A stretch of 64,000 bases of DNA from an uncultured Desulfovibrio sp. (GCA_910587035.1 CAJUMQ010000013.1:6140-70139); one strand, 5' to 3'. Numbered from the stretch's first letter, positions 1 through 10,193 are shown. Numbers and translations: made by a program. Notes: generated by a model from the letters alone, not told the origin.

Positions 1-2598
1 CCCGATGATGTCGATGCCAATGCCCATTTCAGCCTTGCCTGGCGTTTTCGGGACAATGCCTGGTTCATGGATCTGGCCTGGGTTGACCAATGGCTGCGGG
101 AGATCTGGACCGCCTGGCAAATCCGTAAAAAAAGAAGGCCCAGGGAGGATGATCCGGCCTTTCCGCATCTTGCCGGCTATCTGGCCTATCTTGCAGCCCT
201 GCAGCGCATCAGCCGCCAATGCGCTGTCTATGTGGTGCGGCCGGATGGCAGAAACTGCGTAAATGTCGATCTGGTGCTGGACATTGGCAACTCGCGCACA
301 ACCGGCATTCTTGTGGAGACCAGGGCCCAGTCAGCCACCAGGCTCAATGACAGCTATCTGCTGCAGCTGCGTGACATGAGCGCACCTGAGCGGGTCTATA
401 CAGACCCCTTTGAAACCCGTGTGGAGTTCTCGGAGGTCATTTTTGGCAATGACGCGCTGAGCATGCGCTCGGGCAGGGCCACGCCGGCCTTTGTCTGGCC
501 TTCGCCAGTGCGCATAGGCCCGGAGGCAGCCAGACTGGCCACTGCCTCCCGTTGTGAAAAGGGTTCCACCGGCATGTCCAGCCCCAAACGCTATCTCTGG
601 GATGAAAGAGACTGGCAGCGCACCTGGCGCTTCAACACCCAAAGCGAAAATGCGCCCTTTGTCACCCGCGGGCCACTGGCCCAGCGGGTCAATGCCAGCG
701 GCACACCGCTCTGCTGCATGGAGGACCGCCAGTTTCTCCAGAACAGGATTTTGCGCAGACAGGAGCGGGAAAGCGCTTTTGAATCCCTGTTCACCCGCTC
801 ATCCCTGATGATGTTTCTACTGGTGGAGATAATTCAGCAGGCGCTCCTGACCATCAATTCCCCTGGCCAGAGATTGCGGCGCGACCTGCGGGACAATCCC
901 CGCCGGCTAAGGCAGATCATTTTCACAGTACCGCCCGGAATGCCCGTTGCGGAGCAGACAATTTACCGTCGCTGGGCGCAGTGGGCCATCCATGTGCTCT
1001 GGGAGGCCCTGGGCTGGGGGGAATGGTACGCCGGCAATGACACCCTGGCGGCAGCCAGCGTTGACTGCGACTATCGCACAAGCCCCATTGTGCGTTGTGA
1101 CTGGGATGAAGCCACCTGCACCCAGCTGGTTTTTATCTACAATGAGGTAACACGCAAATTTCAGGGGGATGCCTGGCTTTTTTGTCAGATGACAGGGCGG
1201 GACCGGGACTTCCCGCCAGACAGGCGCGCGCCATCCGTGCGTGTGGCCGCCCTGGACATAGGCGGGGGCACAACGGATCTGTCCATCACAACTTTTGAGC
1301 TGGCAAGCCCCGCCGGTGCCACGCCAAGACTTGCTCCCCACCCTGATTTTCATGACGGATTCAATATAGGTGGCGACGACGCCCTGCGCGCCGTGGTTGA
1401 GCAGCATGTCATACCAGCCATAGGCGAGGCGCTGGAAAAGGCCGGCCTCGCAGGCGTGCGCGAGGCCCTGGCAACCCTTTTTGGCCGCGACACCATGGAT
1501 GCCCGCAAGGACAAAACCAGCCAGCGCATCCAGTTCGCGCGCCAGATCGCTGCTCCGGTGGCCCTATGCCTGCTTGCCTTCTATGAACAGGCGGACAGGC
1601 GCAAGGGCGGCGGCAAGGTGACATTCACTTTTGGGGACTGCTTTATGGCGCAGCCGCGGGAGGAGGATAGTAACATGCCAGCCGATACCCAGGAATCTTC
1701 CTTGCGCATGCCTCTGCCGCCATTTCCCACGCCCTCGCCAGGAGCTCTGGCCTATGTGCGCGACTATGTGTCCGCCAGGGGCCACGCGGATGATTTCAAC
1801 ATTCTCGCTGTTCCCATAGCCATGTACCCGGACCGAATCGACGACACAGTGCGTGGCGCCCTGGGGCCGGCATTGGCCAATCTTTGCGAAGTCATAAACA
1901 TCTACGGCTGCGATGCCCTGCTTCTTACCGGGCGCCCCAGCCGCTGGCCTGCGGTGACAGAGACCATCTCCTCCCTTCTGCCTCTGCCGCCTGGACGCAT
2001 TTTTCCCATGGCGGAATACAATGTCGGCAGCTGGTATCCATTTTCGGATGCCATGGGCAACATCCCGGATCCCAAAACCACGGTTGTGGTGGGCGCGATA
2101 CTCTGCGCCCTGGCGGAGGGCCAGCTGGAGGGTTTCTCCTTTGATCCGCATGGCCTCAAACTGGTCTCCACTGCCAGGCACATTGGCGAGATGGAGCTGA
2201 CAGGGCAGATCCGCAAGGAGAAGGTCTGGTTCAATGTGGACCCGGAGAAAAACCGCGTTGAGCCTCTGGAGCGGGAAGTCATCTTCAGCGGCCCCATGGC
2301 TGTGGGCTTCAGACAGCTGGATGTTGAACGCTGGACCACAACCCGCTACTATTTCCTTGACTGGGCCTCACCGCAGGCTCTTGAGAAAAATTCACGCAAC
2401 CTGCCCCTGAAAGTCAAATTGAAATTCGTTCTGCCCGACTCCGATGATGAGGAGCATGATGAAGGGGAGTTTGAGATAGAGGACATCACAGGCAGCGATG
2501 GCGACAGCCTGCCGGTGGACACCCTGGAGATGCGCTTGCAGACACTCCCCAGGGATGAGGGTTTCTGGATGGATACAGGCATAGTATATGACTTCTGA
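1..2598 (+). CDS. srfB: SrfB-like ASKHA-fold ATPase (5' partial)
   Basis: The frame is open to base 1 with no stop, so the gene starts outside the window. Two nucleotide-binding signatures of the actin/Hsp70 superfamily are visible: phosphate-1-like DIGNSRTTG (about 280-306) and phosphate-2-like LDIGGGTTDLS (about 1252-1284). Overall layout and the SrfC-like neighbour match the SrfB 'virulence factor' family of Salmonella srfABC. The last ~60 residues are acidic (DSDDEEHDEGEFEIED). No signal peptide or membrane segment is seen in the visible part, so it is probably cytoplasmic. It overlaps the next gene by 11 bp. Substrate and biochemical role of SrfB are not established; ATP binding is inferred from the motifs. 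Confidence 0.8.
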   Translation, partial: PDDVDANAHFSLAWRFRDNAWFMDLAWVDQWLREIWTAWQIRKKRRPREDDPAFPHLAGYLAYLAALQRISRQCAVYVVRPDGRNCVNVDLVLDIGNSRTTGILVETRAQSATRLNDSYLLQLRDMSAPERVYTDPFETRVEFSEVIFGNDALSMRSGRATPAFVWPSPVRIGPEAARLATASRCEKGSTGMSSPKRYLWDERDWQRTWRFNTQSENAPFVTRGPLAQRVNASGTPLCCMEDRQFLQNRILRRQERESAFESLFTRSSLMMFLLVEIIQQALLTINSPGQRLRRDLRDNPRRLRQIIFTVPPGMPVAEQTIYRRWAQWAIHVLWEALGWGEWYAGNDTLAAASVDCDYRTSPIVRCDWDEATCTQLVFIYNEVTRKFQGDAWLFCQMTGRDRDFPPDRRAPSVRVAALDIGGGTTDLSITTFELASPAGATPRLAPHPDFHDGFNIGGDDALRAVVEQHVIPAIGEALEKAGLAGVREALATLFGRDTMDARKDKTSQRIQFARQIAAPVALCLLAFYEQADRRKGGGKVTFTFGDCFMAQPREEDSNMPADTQESSLRMPLPPFPTPSPGALAYVRDYVSARGHADDFNILAVPIAMYPDRIDDTVRGALGPALANLCEVINIYGCDALLLTGRPSRWPAVTETISSLLPLPPGRIFPMAEYNVGSWYPFSDAMGNIPDPKTTVVVGAILCALAEGQLEGFSFDPHGLKLVSTARHIGEMELTGQIRKEKVWFNVDPEKNRVEPLEREVIFSGPMAVGFRQLDVERWTTTRYYFLDWASPQALEKNSRNLPLKVKLKFVLPDSDDEEHDEGEFEIEDITGSDGDSLPVDTLEMRLQTLPRDEGFWMDTGIVYDF

Positions 2599-5278
2599 TA
2601 ATAATATGCAGGCTGTTCCGCAAGGCGCGGTGCTGGCCGAATGCTGCAGGGATCTTGAGGCGGCCACGACTTCGGCCGCCGGCTGGGTGGAGCGCAATGC
2701 CGAGCTGGTGCGCAATGAACAGGACGGCCTGCTCAAGGAGCTGCGCCGCGCAGCCAGACTGTTCCGGGGCTGCGGACGAGCCGCGACGCGCAGAATGTGC
2801 GCCGGCGTCTTCGGTCCAAGCCAGGCCGGAAAATCCTATCTTATTTCCGCCCTGGCCAGGGGGTCTTCCAACAGCCTTGGCGCGAAATTTGGCGAAGAAG
2901 TGCGTGATTTTCTTGGCGAGATCAATCCAGTGGGCGGCAAGGAATCCACTGGCCTTGTCACCAGGTTCACCCTGGAGCGCATCACCACACCGGCGGATTG
3001 CCCTGTGGCCCTGCGCATGCTTTCCGAGACCGATCTGGTCAAAATCATCGCCAATTCCTGGTTTGCGGACTGCGAGCATCAGGCTAGACCCGAGGCAGGC
3101 CTCGCGGAGCGTCTGACAGCCATAAAATCCAGATCCGGCCCTGGAAACGGCATGGTCGGCATTGATGACATGGAGGTGCTGCGCGAGTATCTGGAAAAGG
3201 AATTCGCATCCAGGGCAGGCGTGCGGGATCTTGCGCGCGGATACTGGAGCGAGGCCATACCCTTGGCACAAAAGCTGGATCTCGCGGGACGCATCAGCCT
3301 CTATTCCCTCATATGGGATGAGAACGAGGATTTTACCAGGCTCTTGCGCAAGCTGCTGACTGCCCTGGACAAACTGGGGCATCCCGAAATGCTGTTCTGC
3401 TCCATGAATGCCCTGGTGCCCCGCAGTACCAGCATCATCGATGTGGCAACCCTGTCCGCGCTGGAGCGGGATGAGGGACAGGATACCATCCATGTGCAGT
3501 CGCCAGCCGGCGTGAAATCAGAGATTTCCCCCCCTGTGCTGGCCGCTCTTGCCGCGGAGCTGGTCATTGTAATGGCGGACAGGCCTGCTGATTTTTTTGA
3601 GCATACGGATCTGCTGGATTTTCCCGGCTACAGATCGCGCCTGAACATCACGGATGTGGATCGCGCCCTGAAAAATGAGGGCATGCTCTCCGGCATGTTT
3701 CTGCGCGGCAAGGTGGCCTATCTGTTCCAGCGCTACTGCGCGGAGCGCGAGCTCAACAGCATGATCCTGTGCATTGGCCCCGGCAATCAGGAGGTCATGG
3801 ACCTGCCCAGGGTGATTAATGACTGGGTAACCAGCACCCATGGTGAAAAACCGGAGGATCGGGTTGGCGCCCTTGTCTCGCTCCTTTTTGTGCTGACAAA
3901 GTTCGATATGGAGTTTGAGGAGAAAAAAGGCGCCACAGATCTGAAAATGCGCTGGGACATCCGCCTTGACGCCTCTTTTCTGGATTTTTTTGGCAAGGAA
4001 TATGACTGGCCGGACCGCTGGACTCCCGATTCCGGCTTCAGGAACATGTATCTTCTGCGCAATCCCAATTTCAAGTTCCGGACTGTTCTGGACTATGATG
4101 GCGATGTCGAGACAGGCATCAAGCCCGAAAGCCGGCAGCTGGTGGATGGCCTGCACCAGGCCTTTCTCAACAGCCCCAAGGTGGCTGCGCATTTTCGTGA
4201 CCCGGCCAAAGCCTGGGACGAGGCCATGCGGCTCAATGATGGCGGCGCAGGCTGGATTCGCGCAAACCTCGCCCCAGTGTGCGACCCGCGCATAAAGGAA
4301 AGGCAGCTCCTTGCCAACATCGATGCCTGCAGGCAAAACCTCGCGCGCAGGCTGGGGGCATTTTACCGCAGTGATGACAGCGAGCAGCTGCGCAGGCAAA
4401 AAATCCTGCTGGTGAAGAACCTGTTTCAGCATCTGGGCGCCCTTGAGAAAAATACCAGAAGAATGGGCGAGCTTATTCGCGCCTTCACCATATCGGACAG
4501 TTCCATTCTGGACATGCATGCCACGGCGCTCAGACGCTTTCGGGAATTCCGCGCCAGCGCGGATGCCAGGCTGCAGGCAGCCGCTCCGGCCGCCCCTGCC
4601 GATGGCGAAGATGCGGACAGCATTGACCTGGGCAGCCTCAACCCATTTTCCACAGACAATATTGCCGGGGAGCAACAGACCCCGGAGGCCGGAGAAACTG
4701 TTGATGAGGCCGCCTTCTTTGCCGCCTGCATCGAGGGGGCATGGGTGGAGCAATTGCATCGCATTGCCGATGATGCCGTAATGCAAAAATATTTTATGCT
4801 TTCAGGGCATGATTTTTCCGCCCTGGCCACAGAACTTGCCACTGGCGCGGCCCGTCTTGGGCTGAGGGGGCAACTGGCGGAGGCCTTCCGCAAGGCTGCC
4901 AGTTTCAGTGATGCCAACAATTCCGGCATTGTGGCCAGACAGGCAGCCATTGCCGCCAGAATGATCAACGATTATGTGGACTGGCTCGGCTACAACCCTG
5001 CCACCCGGACTGACAGCGAGCGCACCGTGCATTTGCCCGGAGGCGCCAGCCCGGTGGTTTTCGCAACCCCGCCGCCACTGGCTGGGCTGCCCAAACTGGA
5101 CGAGAAGATCAGCCCATATACAGCCACCTGGCTGTATGACTGGCTCAATGCCCTTGCCGGCATGGTTATGGACAATGTAAACTTCGATGGAGAGCAGACT
5201 GTCAATGTAGCCGAAAACGCGGCACTTGGCGCAATTCTGCGCAAACTGGCCATGAATTGCGGCAGCCAGCCCGCGTGA
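2588..5278 (+). CDS. srfC: SrfC-like large GTPase (dynamin-like)
   Basis: An 896-residue protein with a G1/Walker A motif GPSQAGKS at residues 76-83, a G3-like DFPG at about 344-347 (LLDFPGYRSR) and a G4-like TKFD at about 436-439. This is a complete-looking GTPase signature set embedded in a long mostly helical protein, as in the SrfC (Virul_Fac) family. A low-complexity Ala/Pro/Asp-rich linker lies near residues 655-700. It follows srfB with overlapping ends, so the two are translationally coupled. Dynamin-like membrane activity is inferred from size and architecture, not shown. An in-frame ATG six codons downstream (2606) is an alternative start. Confidence 0.8.
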   Translation: MTSDNNMQAVPQGAVLAECCRDLEAATTSAAGWVERNAELVRNEQDGLLKELRRAARLFRGCGRAATRRMCAGVFGPSQAGKSYLISALARGSSNSLGAKFGEEVRDFLGEINPVGGKESTGLVTRFTLERITTPADCPVALRMLSETDLVKIIANSWFADCEHQARPEAGLAERLTAIKSRSGPGNGMVGIDDMEVLREYLEKEFASRAGVRDLARGYWSEAIPLAQKLDLAGRISLYSLIWDENEDFTRLLRKLLTALDKLGHPEMLFCSMNALVPRSTSIIDVATLSALERDEGQDTIHVQSPAGVKSEISPPVLAALAAELVIVMADRPADFFEHTDLLDFPGYRSRLNITDVDRALKNEGMLSGMFLRGKVAYLFQRYCAERELNSMILCIGPGNQEVMDLPRVINDWVTSTHGEKPEDRVGALVSLLFVLTKFDMEFEEKKGATDLKMRWDIRLDASFLDFFGKEYDWPDRWTPDSGFRNMYLLRNPNFKFRTVLDYDGDVETGIKPESRQLVDGLHQAFLNSPKVAAHFRDPAKAWDEAMRLNDGGAGWIRANLAPVCDPRIKERQLLANIDACRQNLARRLGAFYRSDDSEQLRRQKILLVKNLFQHLGALEKNTRRMGELIRAFTISDSSILDMHATALRRFREFRASADARLQAAAPAAPADGEDADSIDLGSLNPFSTDNIAGEQQTPEAGETVDEAAFFAACIEGAWVEQLHRIADDAVMQKYFMLSGHDFSALATELATGAARLGLRGQLAEAFRKAASFSDANNSGIVARQAAIAARMINDYVDWLGYNPATRTDSERTVHLPGGASPVVFATPPPLAGLPKLDEKISPYTATWLYDWLNALAGMVMDNVNFDGEQTVNVAENAALGAILRKLAMNCGSQPA

Positions 5279-5300
5279 ATGGCTTCATAAGGCACCAACC

Positions 5301-6272
5301 ATGCAGGCATTTTACAGCGACAACAAGGCCTTTGGCCCTGGCAATGGCACAATCACCCTGAGAGGCGACAATCTGCCCCAGCCACCATGGAGCATTGCCC
5401 TGCAGCGCTCCACAGACCAGAAATACGCATCCGGCGATGGCCAGTGGGTGGGTGAGATCTGCAGCCTGCCGGCAGCGGCGCAGATAGGCGCCAATGGCGA
5501 TCTGAACATTCCCATTGGCCCCGGCATTGTGGATTCTCTGGATCAGCTTGAGCAGTACCGCGTGATTCTCAAGGGCGCAGGCGGCAAAACAGCAAACGCC
5601 AGGCTGGCCCTTGGCTCCATAAGCCGCAGCCCGGATGCCAGGCTGGACAATACAGCAAGACCCAGGCAGGAACTGCCAAAACCGGCCAAACCGGAGCCTG
5701 TGCCCGAGCGCGCGGAGGCGATAATTCTGCCCGAGCCGGCAAAACAGGACGCACCCACAGGCAAAAAAAAGCTTTTACGCTACACCATTGTATGCGTGCT
5801 CGCCCTGCTCTGCGTGCTCTGGGCCATTTTTGACCGCAACCGCAAAAGTGAGGACGCAGCCCCGCAAAAAACGGGAATTGAGCAGCCAGCCGGATCTGAT
5901 GCGGCCGCGCAGGTGCGTGCCTTTTTCACCAGCCAGAACCACACGGCCAAAGGGGCTGCGGATCTGGCCCTTAAATTGCCAAAAGATGACATCCCCAGCC
6001 AGGATGCAGCCTACAGGCTTTATTATTACGCGGCCGAAAATGGCGAGCCCTCCATTTATCTTGACTATGCCGCATGCCTTGATCCATCCCGCGCCCAATG
6101 GGGCACAATCCAAAAGGATGCGCTCCAGGCTGGGGAAATCTACCGCAAGGCCATGGGCGCCAATATGGCCGGAGCCGCCGAGGCGCTGGAGAACATGCGC
6201 GCCTGGCTGAAAAACGCGGCCGAACAGGGGGATCAGAAAGCCTCCGCCTGGCTGAAACAGATGAAAGAATAA
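5301..6272 (+). CDS. Single-pass membrane protein with C-terminal Sel1/TPR-like repeats
   Basis: 323 residues. The N-terminal ~110 residues form a small beta-rich-looking domain, followed by a Pro/Glu/Lys linker (about 120-155), one hydrophobic segment at about 158-178 flanked by KKK on its N-side, and a C-terminal region with alpha-helical repeats (QDAAYRLYYYAAENGEP, AEALENMRAWLKNAAEQGD) that look Sel1-like. By the positive-inside rule the N-domain is cytoplasmic and the repeats periplasmic. It sits between the cytoplasmic SrfB/SrfC pair and the periplasmic vWA protein, so it is placed to link the two. It may occupy the SrfA position, but I cannot confirm homology to SrfA. Confidence 0.7.
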   Translation: MQAFYSDNKAFGPGNGTITLRGDNLPQPPWSIALQRSTDQKYASGDGQWVGEICSLPAAAQIGANGDLNIPIGPGIVDSLDQLEQYRVILKGAGGKTANARLALGSISRSPDARLDNTARPRQELPKPAKPEPVPERAEAIILPEPAKQDAPTGKKKLLRYTIVCVLALLCVLWAIFDRNRKSEDAAPQKTGIEQPAGSDAAAQVRAFFTSQNHTAKGAADLALKLPKDDIPSQDAAYRLYYYAAENGEPSIYLDYAACLDPSRAQWGTIQKDALQAGEIYRKAMGANMAGAAEALENMRAWLKNAAEQGDQKASAWLKQMKE

Positions 6273-6287
6273 AACCGGGGGGACACC

Positions 6288-8240
6288 ATGAGACATTTTA
6301 TACCTGTCTGCATATTCTCCACCCTGCTGCTTCTTTTGGCCGCGCAGGCACTCTCCGCGGCGCCACTGGCGCAGGAAGGCAAAAAAACCGTTTACCAGCG
6401 CCTGGTCACGCACCCTGGCGCAAAACTTTATGATGGTCCTGGCGCGGATGCAGCCATTGTGCGCGACCCCGTCACCACTTTCACAGTCATGTATATTTAT
6501 GACCGCAAGGATGGCCGTGTGCAGGTGGGCGCTGGCAGTGACAAGCCTGATGGCTGGATTGACAGCGCCATGGCCACAGAATGGCCGCAAGCCATCACCA
6601 TGGTCTTCACCGATCGCACAGGGCGGGACCCGGTGCTGTTCTTCCGCGATCATAAGGCTCTTGAAAATGTCTGCCGTCTGGATCAGATCGGACCGGCCAT
6701 CAGGAATTTTCAGAAGGAAATTTCCGCCAGTGGCGCCAGTCTGCCGGCAGATTACCCGGTTGTGGCGGCGGAGCCCATAGCCAGCGCCGTTTCTGAAGAC
6801 AATTTTTATCTTTTGCCTGTGCTTTCTGTTGACGACCAGTTTTACGCCCAGCAGGGCCCAAGGCTGCTGGAGGTGGCGTCAATCAATCCAGGCGTCAATG
6901 CCCAGGCCTCTGCCGGCGCGGATTTGCGTACCGGTTTCGCCTTTGTCATAGACACGACAATTTCCATGAAGCCGTATATCGATCAGACAATACAGCTTGT
7001 GCGCAAACTGTATGACGATCTTGAAAAAAGCCCCTATGCTGACAAGCTGGCCTTTGCTGTAGTGGCTTTTCGCAACAATACCGAGCGTACGCCAGGCCTT
7101 GGCTACACTGCCAAAATCATAAGCGACTTCACCACGGTGAAAGATCGCGCCAAGCTGGAGAAGGCCCTTGCCGAGGTTCGCGAGGCCACTGTCTCATCCC
7201 ATGAAATCAATGAGGATTCCTTTGCCGGCATTAAGGAGGCCGTGGACCACCTTTCGTGGCAGGATTATGGCAGCCGGGTGATGATGCTGACCACGGATGC
7301 CGGCCCGCTTGGGGCAGGCGATCCGGCATCCTCCACCGGTTTTTCACCCCAGACGCTGGCAGACTATCTACGCGCGAACAAAATATACCTCACTGCCCTG
7401 CATGTGAAAAATCCCCGCGCTGCCGCAAATCAGAAATATGCGGCCGCCGCCTACCGCGAGCTCACCCGCCAGAGCGACAACCAGGCCAGCTATATAGCGC
7501 TGGACGCCTCCACCCCAGCCAAGGGGGCGGCGGCATTCAACAAGGTGGCAGGCATTCTGGCCAAATCATACGAAAAGGTTGCAGCGGCCACTGCGGAGGG
7601 CAAGCTGCTGCCAAAACCGGAGGCCCGCGTGGCCAAAACACCGGAGGATGAAGCCAGGCGCATAGCCGAGAGCACTGGCTATGCCATGCAACTGCAATTT
7701 CTGGGCAACAAGGCAAAGGCCACAGCGCCGGAAGTGGTAAACGCCTGGATTGCGGATGCCGATCTGCAAAAACTGGCGGAAAATCCAGGCAATGCCCCGG
7801 TGCTTGCCGTTGAGCCTGCCGTGCTCCTCACCAAAGGCCAGCTGAGCAATCTTTACAAACAGCTGAAGCTTCTGCTTGCCGGCAGCGAGCAGGCTTTTCT
7901 CAATGGCGATGCGGATCTGTTTGGTCAAATCGCCTCCGCCGCCGCTCAGATGAGCCGAGATCCAGGCCAGTTCTCCCTGCATCCGGACCGCAATCTGGCC
8001 GAGAATGGACTCCTTGACGAGGTTCTTGACGGCCTGCCATACAAAAGCGTCATAGGCGCCATGAGCAGGCGCGACTGGGAGGATATGTCCACAGGCCAAA
8101 GGGATGCCTTCATCAAAAGAATCAAGAGCCTGCTTGCGCGTTATGAGGCCTATGACAGGGATGCAACCCACTGGGAGAGTTTTGGGGCGGCCAATCCCGC
8201 GGACAGGGTCTATCGTGTGCCCCTCTCCATGCTGCCATGA
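6288..8240 (+). CDS. Periplasmic vWA protein resembling PpkA sensor region
   Basis: 650 residues with a clear signal peptide (residues 1-24, cleavage near ALSA-AP). Residues ~33-95 look like an SH3b-type domain (KLYDGPGADAAIVRD, WIDSAMATEW). A von Willebrand factor A domain starts near residue 216 with a MIDAS-like IDTTISMKPYID (D222, T224, S226) and a later TTDAGP motif. This pattern resembles the periplasmic C-terminal half of PpkA, the T6SS threonine kinase, but no kinase domain is attached. The C-terminal ~200 residues are helical and of unknown role. The stop overlaps the ABC ATPase start (ATGA). Metal-dependent ligand binding is inferred from the MIDAS motif. Confidence 0.75.
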   Translation: MRHFIPVCIFSTLLLLLAAQALSAAPLAQEGKKTVYQRLVTHPGAKLYDGPGADAAIVRDPVTTFTVMYIYDRKDGRVQVGAGSDKPDGWIDSAMATEWPQAITMVFTDRTGRDPVLFFRDHKALENVCRLDQIGPAIRNFQKEISASGASLPADYPVVAAEPIASAVSEDNFYLLPVLSVDDQFYAQQGPRLLEVASINPGVNAQASAGADLRTGFAFVIDTTISMKPYIDQTIQLVRKLYDDLEKSPYADKLAFAVVAFRNNTERTPGLGYTAKIISDFTTVKDRAKLEKALAEVREATVSSHEINEDSFAGIKEAVDHLSWQDYGSRVMMLTTDAGPLGAGDPASSTGFSPQTLADYLRANKIYLTALHVKNPRAAANQKYAAAAYRELTRQSDNQASYIALDASTPAKGAAAFNKVAGILAKSYEKVAAATAEGKLLPKPEARVAKTPEDEARRIAESTGYAMQLQFLGNKAKATAPEVVNAWIADADLQKLAENPGNAPVLAVEPAVLLTKGQLSNLYKQLKLLLAGSEQAFLNGDADLFGQIASAAAQMSRDPGQFSLHPDRNLAENGLLDEVLDGLPYKSVIGAMSRRDWEDMSTGQRDAFIKRIKSLLARYEAYDRDATHWESFGAANPADRVYRVPLSMLP

Positions 8241-8992
8241 GTGAGCAAATCTATAGCATAAGGGAACTGCTCAAAAGCCGGTCCAGGGAACATGGCTACA
8301 GGCTGCTTGTGCGCAGCCTGACCATAAGACGCGGCGACAGGATAGCCATCACCGGCCCAAGCGGATGTGGCAAGAGCACTACCCTGGACATCCTGGGCCT
8401 GAGCCTCAGCCCGGATTCGGCGCGCCAGTTCCTGTTCGCGCCGCCAGAAGGCCAGAGCATCCGCATTCTCCCCCTCTGGAAAGGCGGGCACACCGATGCC
8501 CTGGCTGCCATCCGCATGGCCAGCATGGGCTATGTGCTGCAGTCCGGCGAGCTGCTGCCATACCTCAATGTGGCGGAAAACATCATGCTCCCGGCCCTGC
8601 TTGCCGGCATGTCAAAAACATCGGCCAGGGAGTCGGCCCTGGCTCTTGCGCAACGCCTGGGCATCGACACCCTGCTCCAGGCGCTGCCAGGCACCCTTTC
8701 GGTGGGCGAAAGGCAGAGAGCGGCCATAGCCAGAGCCCTGGCTGCCCACCCGGCTGTAATACTTGCCGATGAGCCAACAGCAGCCCTGGATCCTCTCCAT
8801 GCCAAAAGGGTCATGATTACCTTTCTGGAGGCAGTCAAGAATCTGGGCTCCACCCTGATACTGGTTACCCACAACGAACCCTGGGCCATGCGCGGCGGCC
8901 TGAAAATACTGCGCTTTGAAATGGCGGAGGATTCACAGGGCACAACGGCTATCCTTGATGACGCGGAGACGGATCATGAGCCAGGCCTTTGA
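8237..8992 (+). CDS. ABC transporter ATP-binding protein (TagT/LolD-like)
   Basis: 251 residues with all ABC hallmarks: Walker A GPSGCGKST (residues 40-48), Q-loop in YVLQSGE, signature LSVGERQR, Walker B VILADEPTAALD and H-loop VTHN. It belongs to the LolD/MacB-type ATPases that partner FtsX-fold permeases, which is exactly the next gene. In T6SS clusters the equivalent protein is TagT, pairing with TagS. It is coupled to the upstream vWA gene by ATGA and overlaps the permease gene by 17 bp. Such transporters usually transmit mechanical or lipoprotein-linked signals rather than import solutes; the role here is inferred. Confidence 0.9.
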   Translation: MSEQIYSIRELLKSRSREHGYRLLVRSLTIRRGDRIAITGPSGCGKSTTLDILGLSLSPDSARQFLFAPPEGQSIRILPLWKGGHTDALAAIRMASMGYVLQSGELLPYLNVAENIMLPALLAGMSKTSARESALALAQRLGIDTLLQALPGTLSVGERQRAAIARALAAHPAVILADEPTAALDPLHAKRVMITFLEAVKNLGSTLILVTHNEPWAMRGGLKILRFEMAEDSQGTTAILDDAETDHEPGL

Positions 8993-10190
8993 GAGCGTTT
9001 ATCTGGCATTCAGGGACTGGAAGCATGAATTCCTGCTCTCCATCTGCGCGGTTCTCGGTCTGGCCAGCATGCTTGCGCCGGTGCTGGTGCTTCAGGGCAT
9101 AAAAAATGGTGTAATCGATGGCATGCGTTCCCGGCTGCTTGAGGATCCATCCGTGCTCATCATCACTCCCAAAAGCGATGATGGCCACTATGACAGGGAC
9201 TTCATCGCCAGTCTGGCCCAGCTGCCAGGAGCGAGATTCGCCATAGGCCGCACAAGGGAGACGGCCACGGACATGACCCTGTTCAATCCGGATCGCAACA
9301 TTCACGCCAGCATTGCCTTTGAGCCGGCAGCCGAGGGTGAGCCGGTGCTGGCCAACAATGGCATAAAGGCTCCCAAAAATGCAAAGGAGCCGCAAATTGT
9401 GCTCTCCCAGCCGGCTGCCAGAGCGCTGGGCGCCGCCACTGGCGATATTCTCGAGGCCAGACTGGGGCGCAGGACACCGCAGGGAAAGCTCGAATCCGTC
9501 ACTGTACCCCTGACTGTTGCGGCGGTGCTCCCTATTACCGCAGCCGACCGCAGAATGGCTTTCGCGCCTCTGGAATTTCTGGAGGATGCGGAGAACTATC
9601 GCGACTATCTGGCCGTGCCTGCCAGGGATTTTAGCGGCAACCCCAATCCGGGCAGACGGGAATATGCCTCCTTTCGCCTCTATGCCGCCAATCTGGATGC
9701 TGTGGGCAGCCTGGCTGATTATCTGGCCGCAAAAAATATCGAAACCATAACCAGAGCGCGGGAGATAGCCTCCATCCGCAACCTTGAGGCAGCCATCAAT
9801 CAGGTGATTCTCATCATTTCCCTGGCAGTTGGCGCCGGCTTTACCGCCTTTACCCTGAGCTCGGCCCAGAGCGCGGCCAGCCGAAAGACCAGAATGCTGG
9901 GAATGCTGCGGCTGCTGGGATTCAAGCGTTTTGCCCTGCTGCTGTATCCTCTGGCCCAATGCCTGCTCACTGCCTGTGCAGGCATTGTCCTGTCCTTTGG
10001 GCTGTATTTTGGCGCCAGCCTCGCGGTGGTGGCGGCCTTTGCCAGCCAGGGCGGAATAAGCTGCCATCTTGGGCTTGCCGACATCTGCCTGACAGTTCTG
10101 GCTGTGCTGGCCCTATCGGCCCTTGCCAGCGCCAGGGCGGCCTGGCAGGCCTCCAATGTCGAGCCATCCTGCGCCCTGCGGGAGGAATAA
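8976..10190 (+). CDS. FtsX/MacB-like ABC permease (TagS-like)
   Basis: 404 residues. One N-terminal membrane segment (about residues 15-35, LLSICAVLGLASMLAPVLVL) is followed by a ~240-residue periplasmic domain of MacB_PCD type and then three C-terminal membrane segments, the FtsX/LolC topology. A GFKRFALL coupling-helix-like stretch lies between the second and third segments. I chose ATG 8976 (MSQAFESV) because GGAG precedes it and the longer upstream frame is inside the ABC gene. It pairs with the preceding ATPase. The first ORF ATG at 8916 would give a long overlap and an unlikely basic leader. Confidence 0.88.
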   Translation: MSQAFESVYLAFRDWKHEFLLSICAVLGLASMLAPVLVLQGIKNGVIDGMRSRLLEDPSVLIITPKSDDGHYDRDFIASLAQLPGARFAIGRTRETATDMTLFNPDRNIHASIAFEPAAEGEPVLANNGIKAPKNAKEPQIVLSQPAARALGAATGDILEARLGRRTPQGKLESVTVPLTVAAVLPITAADRRMAFAPLEFLEDAENYRDYLAVPARDFSGNPNPGRREYASFRLYAANLDAVGSLADYLAAKNIETITRAREIASIRNLEAAINQVILIISLAVGAGFTAFTLSSAQSAASRKTRMLGMLRLLGFKRFALLLYPLAQCLLTACAGIVLSFGLYFGASLAVVAAFASQGGISCHLGLADICLTVLAVLALSALASARAAWQASNVEPSCALREE

Positions 10191-10193
10191 CCT

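Noticed and set aside
3518..4786. 422-codon open frame on the minus strand
   Set aside because: It lies wholly antisense to srfC, lacks motifs and a ribosome site, and such shadows are expected in GC-rich genes.
8949..10067. 372-codon open frame on the minus strand
   Set aside because: Antisense to the FtsX-like permease; low-complexity Gln/Gly/His-rich composition typical of a shadow frame.
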